A stretch of 64,000 nucleotides of DNA from an uncultured Clostridia bacterium (lineage in GTDB: Bacteria > Bacillota > Clostridia > TANB77 > CAG-465): contig CAKOYF010000003.1 of assembly GCA_934130595.1 (NCBI GenBank), positions 62,001 through 126,000 on the forward strand, given 5' to 3'. The position numbers and the translations under genes were made by a program. The notes beneath the pieces are model-generated. The model was not told the DNA's origin and made no database searches. It worked only from the letters and a program-made list of their open reading frames with translations. The first letter of the stretch is position 1, and each line of letters begins with the position of its first letter. This document shows, piece after piece, positions 23,722 to 32,518 of the stretch.

Positions 23722-24024
23722 TTACTCTCCTTCAATTTTTATATGAGCACCATTTACTTTTTTATATATTCTTTTTTCATTTTTTACCATCTTATGCTCA
23801 ATTTGTTCTTTTAAATCAAAACCTAATATCTCACTTAATCCTAGTAAGTATATTGCAATATCTGCAAGTTCTTCACCTAAGTCATCTTTTTCTTTTAAAT
23901 ACGCATCATAGGCTTCTGCAACTTCACCATATAAGTAGCAAAATTCCTTTGGTACATCTGTTATATTAAATCCTTTGTTTACTTTATTTTGGTAAACTCT
24001 TTTTTGCATTTCTGTTAAATCCAT
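23722..24024 (-). CDS. MazG-like nucleotide pyrophosphohydrolase
   Basis: A 100-residue all-alpha NTP pyrophosphohydrolase-like protein. The metal-binding pattern is visible as GEVAEAYDAY followed by DDLGEELADIAIYLLG, the two acidic helices of the MazG fold. The size fits the short single-domain members, which cleave NTPs or house-clean modified nucleotides. It lies 15 nt after fmt, where rsmB is usually found in this gene order. The GGAGGAAG site fits the ATG at 24024. Confidence 0.82.
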   Translation of the reverse strand: MDLTEMQKRVYQNKVNKGFNITDVPKEFCYLYGEVAEAYDAYLKEKDDLGEELADIAIYLLGLSEILGFDLKEQIEHKMVKNEKRIYKKVNGAHIKIEGE

Positions 24025-24039
24025 TTTTCTTCCTCCATA

Positions 24040-24993
24040 CTATATAAATTTATCCATCATATTAAGTCTGTTTCCAGCCATAAAAGCTTTTATATCCATC
24101 CTTCTTGAATTTTCTGGTTGTATTTGATTTATCATTACATATCCTTGTGTACACCTAATATATAGTGAATCTTTAGACATAAGTAGTATATCTCCTGGTT
24201 CTACAGTCTTGTCTATACTCTCATCTTCTACATAGTCTACATCAAATACTTTAAATTTTCTTCCATCTTCTAATTCCATGTATGTACCTGGAAATGGAGA
24301 AAGTCCTCTAACAAAATTAAAGATTTCTCTTGGTTTTTTAGAAAAGTCTATTTTTGTCATCTCTCTTGTAATCATAGGAGCTAACGTTCCCTCTTCTGGC
24401 TGTGCTACAGGAGTAATTGTACCTTCAACTAATTTATCTATAGTTTTAACTAGTAATTCTGCTCCCATAACCATTAATTTATCATGAATAGATTCTAAAT
24501 TATATTCATCTTTAATCTCAAGTTCTTCTTTTAAAAGCATATCTCCAGTATCCATTCCTACATCCATAAGCATTGTTGTAATTCCTGTTTTTTCTTCACC
24601 ATTAATTAGTGCCCATTGCATTGGAGCAGCTCCTCTATATTTTGGAAGTAATGATCCATGAACATTAACACATCCATATTTAGGAATTTGTAATACCTCT
24701 GGTGGCAATATTTTTCCGTATGCAACTACAGCTATAACATCTGGGTTTAATTTTTTTAATATATTTATTACCTCTTCATTCTTTTTTACTTTCTTAGGTT
24801 GATATACTGGTATATTTTTTTCTAACGCATATTCTTTTACAGCAGATGCCTTAAGTTTCATTCCTCTACCAGATGGTTTATCTGGATTTGTAAAGCATCC
24901 TACTATATTAAATCCAGCTTCATACAATTTTTTTAATGATTCTCTTGCAAACTCTGGAGTTCCCATGAATACTACTCTAATATCTTTTCTCAT
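24040..24993 (-). CDS. fmt: Methionyl-tRNA formyltransferase
   Basis: Formylates initiator Met-tRNA using 10-formyltetrahydrofolate. The 317 residues have the N-terminal VVFMGTPEFA, the catalytic region VNVHGSLLPKYRGAAPMQWA with the Asn-His pair, and a C-terminal OB-like tRNA-binding domain. Length and motifs are standard. It follows def in the order def - hypothetical - fmt, so formylation and deformylation genes are linked. AAAGGAGC precedes the ATG. Confidence 0.97.
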   Translation of the reverse strand: MRKDIRVVFMGTPEFARESLKKLYEAGFNIVGCFTNPDKPSGRGMKLKASAVKEYALEKNIPVYQPKKVKKNEEVINILKKLNPDVIAVVAYGKILPPEVLQIPKYGCVNVHGSLLPKYRGAAPMQWALINGEEKTGITTMLMDVGMDTGDMLLKEELEIKDEYNLESIHDKLMVMGAELLVKTIDKLVEGTITPVAQPEEGTLAPMITREMTKIDFSKKPREIFNFVRGLSPFPGTYMELEDGRKFKVFDVDYVEDESIDKTVEPGDILLMSKDSLYIRCTQGYVMINQIQPENSRRMDIKAFMAGNRLNMMDKFI

Positions 24994-25047
24994 AAACTTT
25001 TGCTCCTTTCTAAAGAAAAAGATTAAGATAATTATGTATCTTAACCT

Positions 25048-25938
25048 TTAAATATTAATTTCTACTCTATTAAACACTAATTTGTCTTCTTTAATATCAT
25101 AAAAAATCTCAACTTTTCCAACTGTCTTATTTTCTGTTAAACTTTCATCTAAGCTATATAACACATATTGTGTTGTAACAAATTCTAGTATTCCATCATT
25201 GTTAGTATCTCTAAAATCAAACTTAGATATTCTGTCTCTTAAATAAGTTTCTCTGTATTTTGATAAATCTAATGATAATTCTGAAAGATCTAATTTCTTT
25301 TCATCCTTATCTTCATTTAAATAATTTTTATTATAGTTGTCTAGTGATATTTTAATTTTACTATTTTCTTCATCTTTACTTGTGTATATAGTATATCCAA
25401 GTAATTCTTGGTCTGTTGTGTTTTTAGTAATGTTTACAACACTACCATCTTTTGTTTCTAGTAAATCTACATCTCCATTATAATCTGAAATTAAATAATA
25501 TCTATTTTGTTCATCTTCAACTATTTTTAAGTTAACATCTGCTTTATATTCTTTTTCTGTATCGTATTTTGTAACTTCATTAGTACTTCCATTTACTATT
25601 ACAAAAGATACATCTTGATAAAGTTCTACTGTAGAATTTAATATATTTTCACTAGTTCTTTTTTCTTTTCCCATTATAAAAACATAATCTAATACTTTAT
25701 CATTATCTAAATCTCTCTTATAAATTCTAATAACAGAATTTTCTCCTAAATCATATTTTGATGCTACTTCTTTTTCATATATTAATTTAAGTCCAGATTC
25801 TGAAGAATTAAATTTGTATACTAAATTTACTCCAAAACCAAGAAGTGAAAACAATATTACTAAAAGAATGGCTTTTTTTAATCTTTTAAATGAAAATATA
25901 AAACCACATTTTTTAATAATTTTAGAAAATCTTTTCAT
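25048..25938 (-). CDS. Membrane-anchored hypothetical protein with Asp-rich repeats
   Basis: A 296-residue protein with a basic N-terminus and one membrane helix near residues 22-40 (AILLVILFSLLGFGVNLVY), no lipobox, and an extracytoplasmic domain. Two calcium-loop-like segments are seen, RDLDNDKVLDYVF and DTNNDGILEFVTT, similar to EF-hand or FG-GAP type loops. The family is not known to me. The start at 25938 has the better spacing from AGGAG than the ATG one codon earlier. It sits between def and fmt, probably co-transcribed. Confidence 0.72.
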   Translation of the reverse strand: MKRFSKIIKKCGFIFSFKRLKKAILLVILFSLLGFGVNLVYKFNSSESGLKLIYEKEVASKYDLGENSVIRIYKRDLDNDKVLDYVFIMGKEKRTSENILNSTVELYQDVSFVIVNGSTNEVTKYDTEKEYKADVNLKIVEDEQNRYYLISDYNGDVDLLETKDGSVVNITKNTTDQELLGYTIYTSKDEENSKIKISLDNYNKNYLNEDKDEKKLDLSELSLDLSKYRETYLRDRISKFDFRDTNNDGILEFVTTQYVLYSLDESLTENKTVGKVEIFYDIKEDKLVFNRVEINI

Positions 25939-25953
25939 CATATCTCCTTTATA

Positions 25954-26424
25954 CTATTTTTGTTCCTCAACTCTATCTAGAAAAACTATACCATCTAGAT
26001 GATCTATTTCATGTTGAAGTACAACAGCTTCAATTTCTTTTGCATTTATTTTTTTCTTTTTTCCATCTATATCTGTATATTCAACTGTTACTTTCTCATG
26101 TCTTAATACATTTTCATATATATCTGGGAATGATAAACATCCTTCTTCTACTTCAATCATAGCTTTAGATCTTGAAGTTATTTTAGGATTAATTAGTATA
26201 TGACCTTCTTTTTTTGCTCCTTCTTCTATGTATTTTATATCATAAACAATTATTCTTTTTAACATTCCAACTTGGCATGCTGCAAGTCCAATACCATCAT
26301 TTTTATACATAGTATCAAGCATATCTTGTCCAAGTTCTTTTATTTTTTCATCAATTTTTTCTACTTCTCTACATTTTTTAGATAAAATATCGTCTCCACT
26401 TTTTCTAATTTCTCTAATTGCCAT
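25954..26424 (-). CDS. def: Peptide deformylase
   Basis: Metal enzyme that removes the N-formyl group from new proteins. All three motifs are present: GIGLAACQVG, EEGCLSFPDI with the metal-binding Cys, and HEIDHLDG with the two metal His and the catalytic Glu. The 156-residue length is typical of type 1 enzymes. It follows ftsK by 18 nt and lies in the def-fmt block. Confidence 0.97.
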   Translation of the reverse strand: MAIREIRKSGDDILSKKCREVEKIDEKIKELGQDMLDTMYKNDGIGLAACQVGMLKRIIVYDIKYIEEGAKKEGHILINPKITSRSKAMIEVEEGCLSFPDIYENVLRHEKVTVEYTDIDGKKKKINAKEIEAVVLQHEIDHLDGIVFLDRVEEQK

Positions 26425-26442
26425 TTTTAATTTTTTCCTCCA

Positions 26443-28938
26443 TTACAATTCTATATCTATTTTTGATCTACTTTGTGTATTTTCTACATTTTCTGCTACA
26501 TTTTGTACTGGTTGTATAACTTCAGCTGATGCTGTTTCATCTCCACTATCATTATTATTAGCAGAATTATTTGTACCCATTTTTAATTCTTGCCATTCCT
26601 CTTTTGATATAAGTACTTGTCTAGGCTTACTTCCATCATAACCAGAAATAAGTCCACGGGCTTCCATTTGGTCTACTATTCTTCCTGCTCTAGAATATCC
26701 TATTTTAAATTTTCTTTGAAGCATAGATGCTGATGCCTGTCCCATATCAAGTACAAGATCTATAGCATCATCTAATAGTTCATCTGCATCATCTTGTTCT
26801 TCATCTTGACTTCCACCTGCATTTTTACTATTTGCTTTTTCTATACTCTCTATAATGTTACTATCATATGTAACATTAGTATTTTCTTTTATTTCATTTA
26901 CAATATTTTCAATTTCTTCTTCTGAAACAAAAGTTCCTTGCATTCTAAGTGGTTTAGCCTCTCCTACTGGATAGTATAACATATCTCCTTTTCCAAGTAG
27001 TTTTTCTGCTCCGGCCATATCTAGTATTGTTCTAGAATCTACTTGTGAAGAAACAGTAAATGCAATACGTGATGGTACATTTGCTTTAATTATACCAGTG
27101 ATAACATCAACTGATGGTCTTTGTGTTGCTATAATTAAATGCATGCCTGCAGCTCTTGCCATCTGTGCTAATCTACAAATTGCATCTTCAACATCATTTG
27201 GCGCTACCATCATTAAATCTGCAAGTTCATCGATTATTATTACAATTTGAGGTAATTTTACTCCCTCTTCTTTTTCCATCACTGCATTATATCCTTTAAT
27301 GTCTTTAACGCCTTTTGATGCAAAAAGATTATATCTGTTAACCATTTCTTGTACTGCCCAGTTAAGTGCACCTGCTGCCTTTTTAGGGTCTGTTACAACT
27401 GGAATTAATAAGTGTGGTATACCATTATATCCTGAAAGCTCAACCATTTTTGGATCTACAAGTATCATTTTTACTTCACTTGGTTTAGCTTTATATAATA
27501 TTGATACAATTATTGAGTTTATGCATACACTCTTACCAGATCCTGTAGCACCTGCAATAAGTGCGTGAGGCATCTTAGCTATATCTCCTACACAGACTTC
27601 TCCAGCAGCATTTTTTCCTAGTGCAAAACATAGTTTAGATTTATGATTTTTAAATACGTCTGATTCAATTACTTCTCTTAACATTACTGATTCAGTAACT
27701 GAATTTGGAACTTCAATTCCAACAGCAGCTTTTCCAGGAATTGGAGCTTCAATTCTAATAGTTTTAGCTGCTAAGCTTAATGCAATATCATCAGATAAGC
27801 CAACTATTTTACTTACTCTTACACCAGTATTTGGAGTTAATTCATATCTAGTAACAGTAGGTCCTTTAGTAACGTTTGTAACTTTTGCTTCTACTCCAAA
27901 ACTAGCAAGTGTTCTTTGTAATTTTGCTGCAACTGCTTTGATTTCTCTTCCATCAAATGTTTTTTCTGCTTTAGGCTCTTGTAATAAGTCAATAGATGGA
28001 AATGTATAATTTTCATCTTCAACGTGAGCTGTGTGATCTAATGTTAATACTTCTTTTACACTCTTATCTTCTTTTTCTTCTTTTTGAAGTTTAAAGAACT
28101 CATCTCTTTTTTGTTTTCCTTTAACTTCAGCTTCTGAAGGTTGTCCTCCAAGCTTGCTAAAATCGAACTCTACTTGCTCTGCTCTATCTAAATTTAAATT
28201 ATCATCTACATTAGGGCTTCCTTTTTCTTTTAGTTTTTCTTGTTCTCTTTCAAGTTTAGCCTTTTCTCTTCTAGATAGTTTTGAAACTTTATTTCCGAAA
28301 TTGTCTGTATACTCATATCTTTTTACATCATCATCTCTAAATAATGTGTTTATAACATTATTTAGATGGTCAACAATATAATTAAATCCATAAGATATTG
28401 CTCCGAAAAATTGTTTAAATGATATGTTATATATAAACAAAGTAACAATAAAGGTTATTAGTAGGAATATTATTCTAGCTGGTACTATTCCAACTATTCC
28501 TGCCAAAGCTCCACCTAATATAGTTCCTATTGCTCCACCATAGTTTTGCTTTGCTATACCAGCATTTACACTATCTATAACTGCTTTTATCGGATTTGAG
28601 TATAAATTAATATTTGTTTGAGTAAATACAGTTAATGTTGCAGCAATAAGTGCTATAATAATTAAACCTTTTCTAATTTCAGCAAAAGAATTTACTCTTT
28701 TTTCAGACATTATACAATACGTTCCAACTATCATAAGCAATATAGGAAATGTATATGCAGAATTTCCTAAAGCACCTAAAAATACTATTTTACATATTTG
28801 TGCAAAGCTTCCAACATTTTTAAAGCCTATAAACACGGCTAAAATCAGACCAAATACTACTAAAAAGCCACCTAACATATCATTTGTTATTGTTTTTTGC
28901 TCTTTTTTACTTGGTCTTCCTCTCTTACTCTTACCCAT
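26443..28938 (-). CDS. FtsK/SpoIIIE-type DNA translocase
   Basis: Septal DNA pump that moves chromosome into the daughter cell or forespore. The 831 residues begin with a basic tail and four or five membrane helices (about 20-180), then a charged linker. The motor has Walker A LIAGATGSGKSVCIN and Walker B IVIIIDELADLMM, and a C-terminal gamma winged helix (ASMLQRKFKIGYSRAGRIVDQM) reads DNA polarity. Sporulation genes in the window support a SpoIIIE role, but one protein may do both jobs. Confidence 0.94.
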   Translation of the reverse strand: MGKSKRGRPSKKEQKTITNDMLGGFLVVFGLILAVFIGFKNVGSFAQICKIVFLGALGNSAYTFPILLMIVGTYCIMSEKRVNSFAEIRKGLIIIALIAATLTVFTQTNINLYSNPIKAVIDSVNAGIAKQNYGGAIGTILGGALAGIVGIVPARIIFLLITFIVTLFIYNISFKQFFGAISYGFNYIVDHLNNVINTLFRDDDVKRYEYTDNFGNKVSKLSRREKAKLEREQEKLKEKGSPNVDDNLNLDRAEQVEFDFSKLGGQPSEAEVKGKQKRDEFFKLQKEEKEDKSVKEVLTLDHTAHVEDENYTFPSIDLLQEPKAEKTFDGREIKAVAAKLQRTLASFGVEAKVTNVTKGPTVTRYELTPNTGVRVSKIVGLSDDIALSLAAKTIRIEAPIPGKAAVGIEVPNSVTESVMLREVIESDVFKNHKSKLCFALGKNAAGEVCVGDIAKMPHALIAGATGSGKSVCINSIIVSILYKAKPSEVKMILVDPKMVELSGYNGIPHLLIPVVTDPKKAAGALNWAVQEMVNRYNLFASKGVKDIKGYNAVMEKEEGVKLPQIVIIIDELADLMMVAPNDVEDAICRLAQMARAAGMHLIIATQRPSVDVITGIIKANVPSRIAFTVSSQVDSRTILDMAGAEKLLGKGDMLYYPVGEAKPLRMQGTFVSEEEIENIVNEIKENTNVTYDSNIIESIEKANSKNAGGSQDEEQDDADELLDDAIDLVLDMGQASASMLQRKFKIGYSRAGRIVDQMEARGLISGYDGSKPRQVLISKEEWQELKMGTNNSANNNDSGDETASAEVIQPVQNVAENVENTQSRSKIDIEL

Positions 28939-28962
28939 CTTATCACAACCTCTACAAAAAAT

Positions 28963-29400
28963 TTACTTTAATTCTCTTCTGTTATTATGTACAATATCCA
29001 TTGTTTCTCTTAGAACATTTTCTACTTTTTCTAAGATATTATCTGCATACTCTCTAGTACCATCAGATATTTCCTTAGAAACCTTATTTGCATTTTCAAT
29101 AATTTCTTCTTTTTGCGCTAATGCTTGTTTTGTTATTTCATGTTCATCTACCAAATTAATTATCTTACCTTCAGTTTCTTTTAAAACTTTTTGTGCCTCA
29201 AGTTCAGCATCAGATATAATTCTTTGTCTTTCTTCTTTTACCCATTTTGCTTGCTTTAACTCATCAGGTAATTTAAGTCTTATCTCTTCTATTATATCTC
29301 TTAACTCTCCTGCATCTACCATAACCTTAGTTGAAAAAGGTACCTTAGAACCTGAGTCTAAGATCTCTTCTAAATTCTCTAACAATGTGAATACTTCCAT
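28963..29400 (-). CDS. Coiled-coil protein resembling ATP synthase subunit b/H
   Basis: A 145-residue, highly charged, almost entirely helical protein with no membrane segment. From residue 45 on it is a long predicted coiled coil rich in Lys and Glu (VKEERQRIISDAELEAQKVL). Such proteins are often annotated as V-type ATPase subunit H-like, or DivIVA-like, next to rsmD in Clostridia. I cannot assign a function. It starts 4 nt after rsmD ends, with GGAGGTAG just inside it, so the two are translationally linked. Confidence 0.65.
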   Translation of the reverse strand: MEVFTLLENLEEILDSGSKVPFSTKVMVDAGELRDIIEEIRLKLPDELKQAKWVKEERQRIISDAELEAQKVLKETEGKIINLVDEHEITKQALAQKEEIIENANKVSKEISDGTREYADNILEKVENVLRETMDIVHNNRRELK

Positions 29401-29404
29401 TTTA

Positions 29405-29992
29405 CTACCTCCATTTATACATCTTCAAAACTACATTTCCATAAGCTCGTTCATCAATACATTGCAGATTTTTAAAACTATTTAGAATTTCTGCCTTATT
29501 ATTTTTTTCTAGCTTTAAAAGAAAATTTTTATCTGTTTCGTATATAATTATGCCATCTTTCTTTAAAAACTGATTTTCAGATTCTGATATTTTTTCTAGT
29601 GTATCTATTGCTAGATTACTATCATATGGTGGATCTAAAAATATTACATCAAATAGCATTTCTTCTTTTGCTATTTGACTCAAACATTTTGCATAATCTT
29701 TCTTAGTTATTTTAACACATTCTAGACTATTAGTCAACTTAGCATTAGACAATATCGTTGAAATGCTTAGGCTTTCCTTGTCATTGATCCAAGCAAATTT
29801 TGCGCCTCTGCTAACTGCTTCAAGTGCTAGGTTTCCAGTACCTCCAAATAAATCTAGTACATCAGCATCTTTTATATATCCAGATATAATAGAAAAAAGT
29901 GCTTCCTTTACTCTATCTAATGTTGGTCTAGTTTTTTCTGTTTTAGGACTATTTAATCTTTTTGCTTTTGCTCGTCCTGCTATAATTCTCAC
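29405..29992 (-). CDS. rsmD: 16S rRNA (guanine-966-N2)-methyltransferase
   Basis: Methylates G966 of 16S rRNA. The 195 residues begin RIIAGRAKAKRL and contain the SAM site VLDLFGGTGNLALEAVSRGA and the catalytic FLDPPYD. The start is a GTG at 29992 with GGAGGAATAAAA upstream, inside the end of the preceding deacylase gene. Housekeeping context is consistent. Confidence 0.93.
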   Translation of the reverse strand: MRIIAGRAKAKRLNSPKTEKTRPTLDRVKEALFSIISGYIKDADVLDLFGGTGNLALEAVSRGAKFAWINDKESLSISTILSNAKLTNSLECVKITKKDYAKCLSQIAKEEMLFDVIFLDPPYDSNLAIDTLEKISESENQFLKKDGIIIYETDKNFLLKLEKNNKAEILNSFKNLQCIDERAYGNVVLKMYKWR

Positions 29993-29995
29993 TTT

Positions 29996-30484
29996 TTATT
30001 CCTCCACTTCTAAAAAAATATATTTTTTATTATATTTATCCATTATCTTAGTAATTTCATTTGGACTAAAACAAATGCTTGCTGTATTATCATTAGGATG
30101 AAAAGAAACTTTTGGCAGATTTAAAATATCTTTATCTATAACAAAAGTTACCTCTGTATTAGGAGCTCCAATAACATTTAGCACTGATACAGAACCAGAT
30201 TTTATATGTAAGTTTTCCCATAGCTCATCATCATTGCCAAAAGATAATCTTGCACACTCTAGTTCATCTGAGATTTTCTTTAAATTAGCTCTTTTTTCTA
30301 CAGGTAATGAAACTAAATAAAACTTATTTGCTTTTTTATCCTTCAAAAAAAGATTTTTGCAAACAACTCCTCCAAAATCTATTCCTTTTACTTTTTCCTC
30401 ATCAGCTCTACAAAAAATAGCTGGATGTCTAATTAAGTTATATTCTATATTTAACTTTTCAAATACGTCTAATACTTCTTGCAC
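29996..30484 (-). CDS. ProX/YbaK-type aminoacyl-tRNA deacylase
   Basis: A free-standing editing domain of the YbaK/ProX family that hydrolyses mischarged tRNA, typically Ala-tRNA-Pro. The 162 residues include IEYNLIRHPAI, VCKNLFLKDKK with the conserved Lys, and the C-terminal FHPNDNTASICF segment. I choose the GTG at 30484 because AAGGAG lies 6 nt before it; the in-frame ATG 60 nt upstream has no ribosome site and adds residues not found in the family. Confidence 0.85.
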   Translation of the reverse strand: MQEVLDVFEKLNIEYNLIRHPAIFCRADEEKVKGIDFGGVVCKNLFLKDKKANKFYLVSLPVEKRANLKKISDELECARLSFGNDDELWENLHIKSGSVSVLNVIGAPNTEVTFVIDKDILNLPKVSFHPNDNTASICFSPNEITKIMDKYNKKYIFLEVEE

Positions 30485-30546
30485 AATTTTCTCCTTATAA
30501 TATTCATATACATATATAATACTACAAAATTGCCAAACTTTCAACG

Positions 30547-30582
30547 AAAAAAAAGATAAGAAATAGTATTAATTACTATTTC
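30547..30582 (-). terminator. Terminator of pyrimidine-nucleoside phosphorylase
   Basis: GAAATAGTA / TACTATTTC stem, then TTATCTTTTTTTT on the minus strand. Confidence 0.72.
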
Positions 30583-30602
30583 CTACCTTAAATTATACTT
30601 TA

Positions 30603-31994
30603 TTATAGACTTGATTCATCTATTATATCTAAAATATGTGGTTTAGTTTGTAATGCTTTTGCTACATCCTCTTGTACATTATCTATATATATAGCATCTT
30701 CTATATATTCAAAAGCTTCATTAAATTTTTGTTTATCATTGTATAATACAGTTAAAATTGTATCTCCTTCTTTTACTTTATCTCCAACTTTCTTAGCAAA
30801 TTCAAATCCTACAGAATAATCTATTTTATCTTCTTTTTTGTTTCTTCCTCCGCCAAGAGCTACAAGAGCTTCTCCAATTTTTTTACTGTCTATTGATACA
30901 ATATATCCATCTGACTGTGCATGTATTTCTTTTAAATATTTTACTTTGTCGTCTAATACAGGCATATCTAGGTTTAACCCGATCCAATCCATATATACTT
31001 GACAAATATGTCCACCTTGAGCTTTTATTAGCTCTATAAATTTATCATAAGCAGCTCTAGATGTTATTGCCTTTGTTATATCTGCTTTGTTCTTTTCCAT
31101 ATCATCACAAACACCAGACATTTTTATCATCTGTGCAGCTATTTCATATACTACTTCTTTTAAATCTCTGATTTCATCACTAACAAGTGTATCTTCATCT
31201 GATAGTAAGAAAGATATTACTTCTTTTATTTCAACAGCATTTCCAACATTTCTTCCTAATGGTTCACTCATTGATGTTATAACTGCTTTTGTCTCTACTC
31301 CTGCAAGCTTTCCAAGTTTAACCATTGTTTTTGAAAGTTTTCTTGCATCTTCTAAAGTCTTCATAAAAGCTCCTGAGCCTACTGTTACTTCTAGCAATAT
31401 CTTGTCTACTCCAGAAGCAAGTTTTTTAGACATTATAGATGAAGCTATTAAATCAATAGATTCAACTGTAGCTGTTGTATCTCTTAAGGCATATATCTTT
31501 TTATCTGCTACTGCAATTTCTGGACTTTGAGATATTAAGCAAACTCCGATATCTTGTACTTGTCTTATTGCATCATTTATTGGTATGTTTACATTGTATC
31601 CCACAATTGATTCAAGTTTATCTGCTGTACCGCCTGTAAATCCTAATCCTCTACCACTCATTTTACATACTCCAACACCAAGTGCTGCAACTATTGGTAA
31701 AACAATAAGTGTTATTTTATCTCCTACTCCTCCTGTTGAGTGTTTATCTACTATATATTTTCCAGGAATTTTAATACTAGTTAAATCTAGTGTCTTTGCA
31801 GAATTTGCCATTGCAAATGTTAAATTTTTAAGTTCTTCGTCTGTCATTCCATTTAAATATATTGCCATTAATAACGCTGACATTTGGTAATCTGGTATTT
31901 CTCCACAACTATATCCATTGACAAAGAAATCTATTTCTTGCTTTGTTAGTTCGTGCTTATCTCTTTTTTTCTCTATTATTTCATACATTCTCAT
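30603..31994 (-). CDS. pdp: Pyrimidine-nucleoside phosphorylase
   Basis: Cleaves uridine and thymidine with phosphate to free base and pentose 1-phosphate. The 463 residues have the phosphate-binding segment DKHSTGGVGDK near 83-95, KMSGRGLGFTGGTADKLES, and the C-terminal alpha/beta hammerhead domain with GYIVSID and LGGGRNKKEDKIDY. It belongs to pyrimidine salvage, like the nucleoside kinase and the uracil uptake fusion. It follows the membrane-anchored hypothetical gene by 25 nt. Confidence 0.94.
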   Translation of the reverse strand: MRMYEIIEKKRDKHELTKQEIDFFVNGYSCGEIPDYQMSALLMAIYLNGMTDEELKNLTFAMANSAKTLDLTSIKIPGKYIVDKHSTGGVGDKITLIVLPIVAALGVGVCKMSGRGLGFTGGTADKLESIVGYNVNIPINDAIRQVQDIGVCLISQSPEIAVADKKIYALRDTTATVESIDLIASSIMSKKLASGVDKILLEVTVGSGAFMKTLEDARKLSKTMVKLGKLAGVETKAVITSMSEPLGRNVGNAVEIKEVISFLLSDEDTLVSDEIRDLKEVVYEIAAQMIKMSGVCDDMEKNKADITKAITSRAAYDKFIELIKAQGGHICQVYMDWIGLNLDMPVLDDKVKYLKEIHAQSDGYIVSIDSKKIGEALVALGGGRNKKEDKIDYSVGFEFAKKVGDKVKEGDTILTVLYNDKQKFNEAFEYIEDAIYIDNVQEDVAKALQTKPHILDIIDESSL

Positions 31995-32019
31995 AATCTA
32001 TTTCTACCTCTCTTTTTAC

Positions 32020-32385
32020 TTATATTTTTACTTCTTTTGTCCATTTTTTCTCTTGTTCATCATTGCCTATGTATATAAGTTTACCTTGTTCTATTTTAAA
32101 TTTCGGCATATCAGTTTCAATAATGTCTGGTATAACATTTTTTAATGCCGCACCACAAAAATTGAAATTTTCCTCATCATATCCTTCTGTTTGAGCAAGT
32201 TGTGTTTTGTAATCTTCCATTTCTGTGCAATACTCGTAGACATTAAGTTTAAATGCTTCCTCTTGTGCTTTATCTATTCCTTTGTTATCAAAAAGTCTGC
32301 TAACAAAAGCTAAAACAAAGCTCATAACCAATATCACTATGACAAGTAATATTAAACTCTTTCCAGATTTTTTATTTTTTGCCAT
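32020..32385 (-). CDS. Single-pass membrane protein, hypothetical
   Basis: A 121-residue protein with a basic N-terminus, one membrane helix at about 11-29 (LILLVIVILVMSFVLAFV), and an acidic outer domain with two Cys (EYCTEMEDY and NFCGAALK) that could form a disulfide. No family is recognised. It has its own promoter and probably shares a transcript with the phosphorylase gene. GGGGTGG precedes the start. Confidence 0.7.
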   Translation of the reverse strand: MAKNKKSGKSLILLVIVILVMSFVLAFVSRLFDNKGIDKAQEEAFKLNVYEYCTEMEDYKTQLAQTEGYDEENFNFCGAALKNVIPDIIETDMPKFKIEQGKLIYIGNDEQEKKWTKEVKI

Positions 32386-32413
32386 ACAACCACCCCTTAT
32401 ATACTATAATTTA

Positions 32414-32442
32414 ATAGTACATTAAACGCATACTTTTTTCAA
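32414..32442 (-). promoter_or_regulatory. Promoter of the membrane protein-phosphorylase transcript
   Basis: TTGAAA at 32442-32437, a 17-nt spacer, then TACTAT at 32419-32414. Confidence 0.65.
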
Positions 32443-32518
32443 CCAATTTGGCAAAAATTTAACTATAAAATATTCATAAAAATAATTATATCTTAATATT
32501 ATACAATGAGGTGATTTT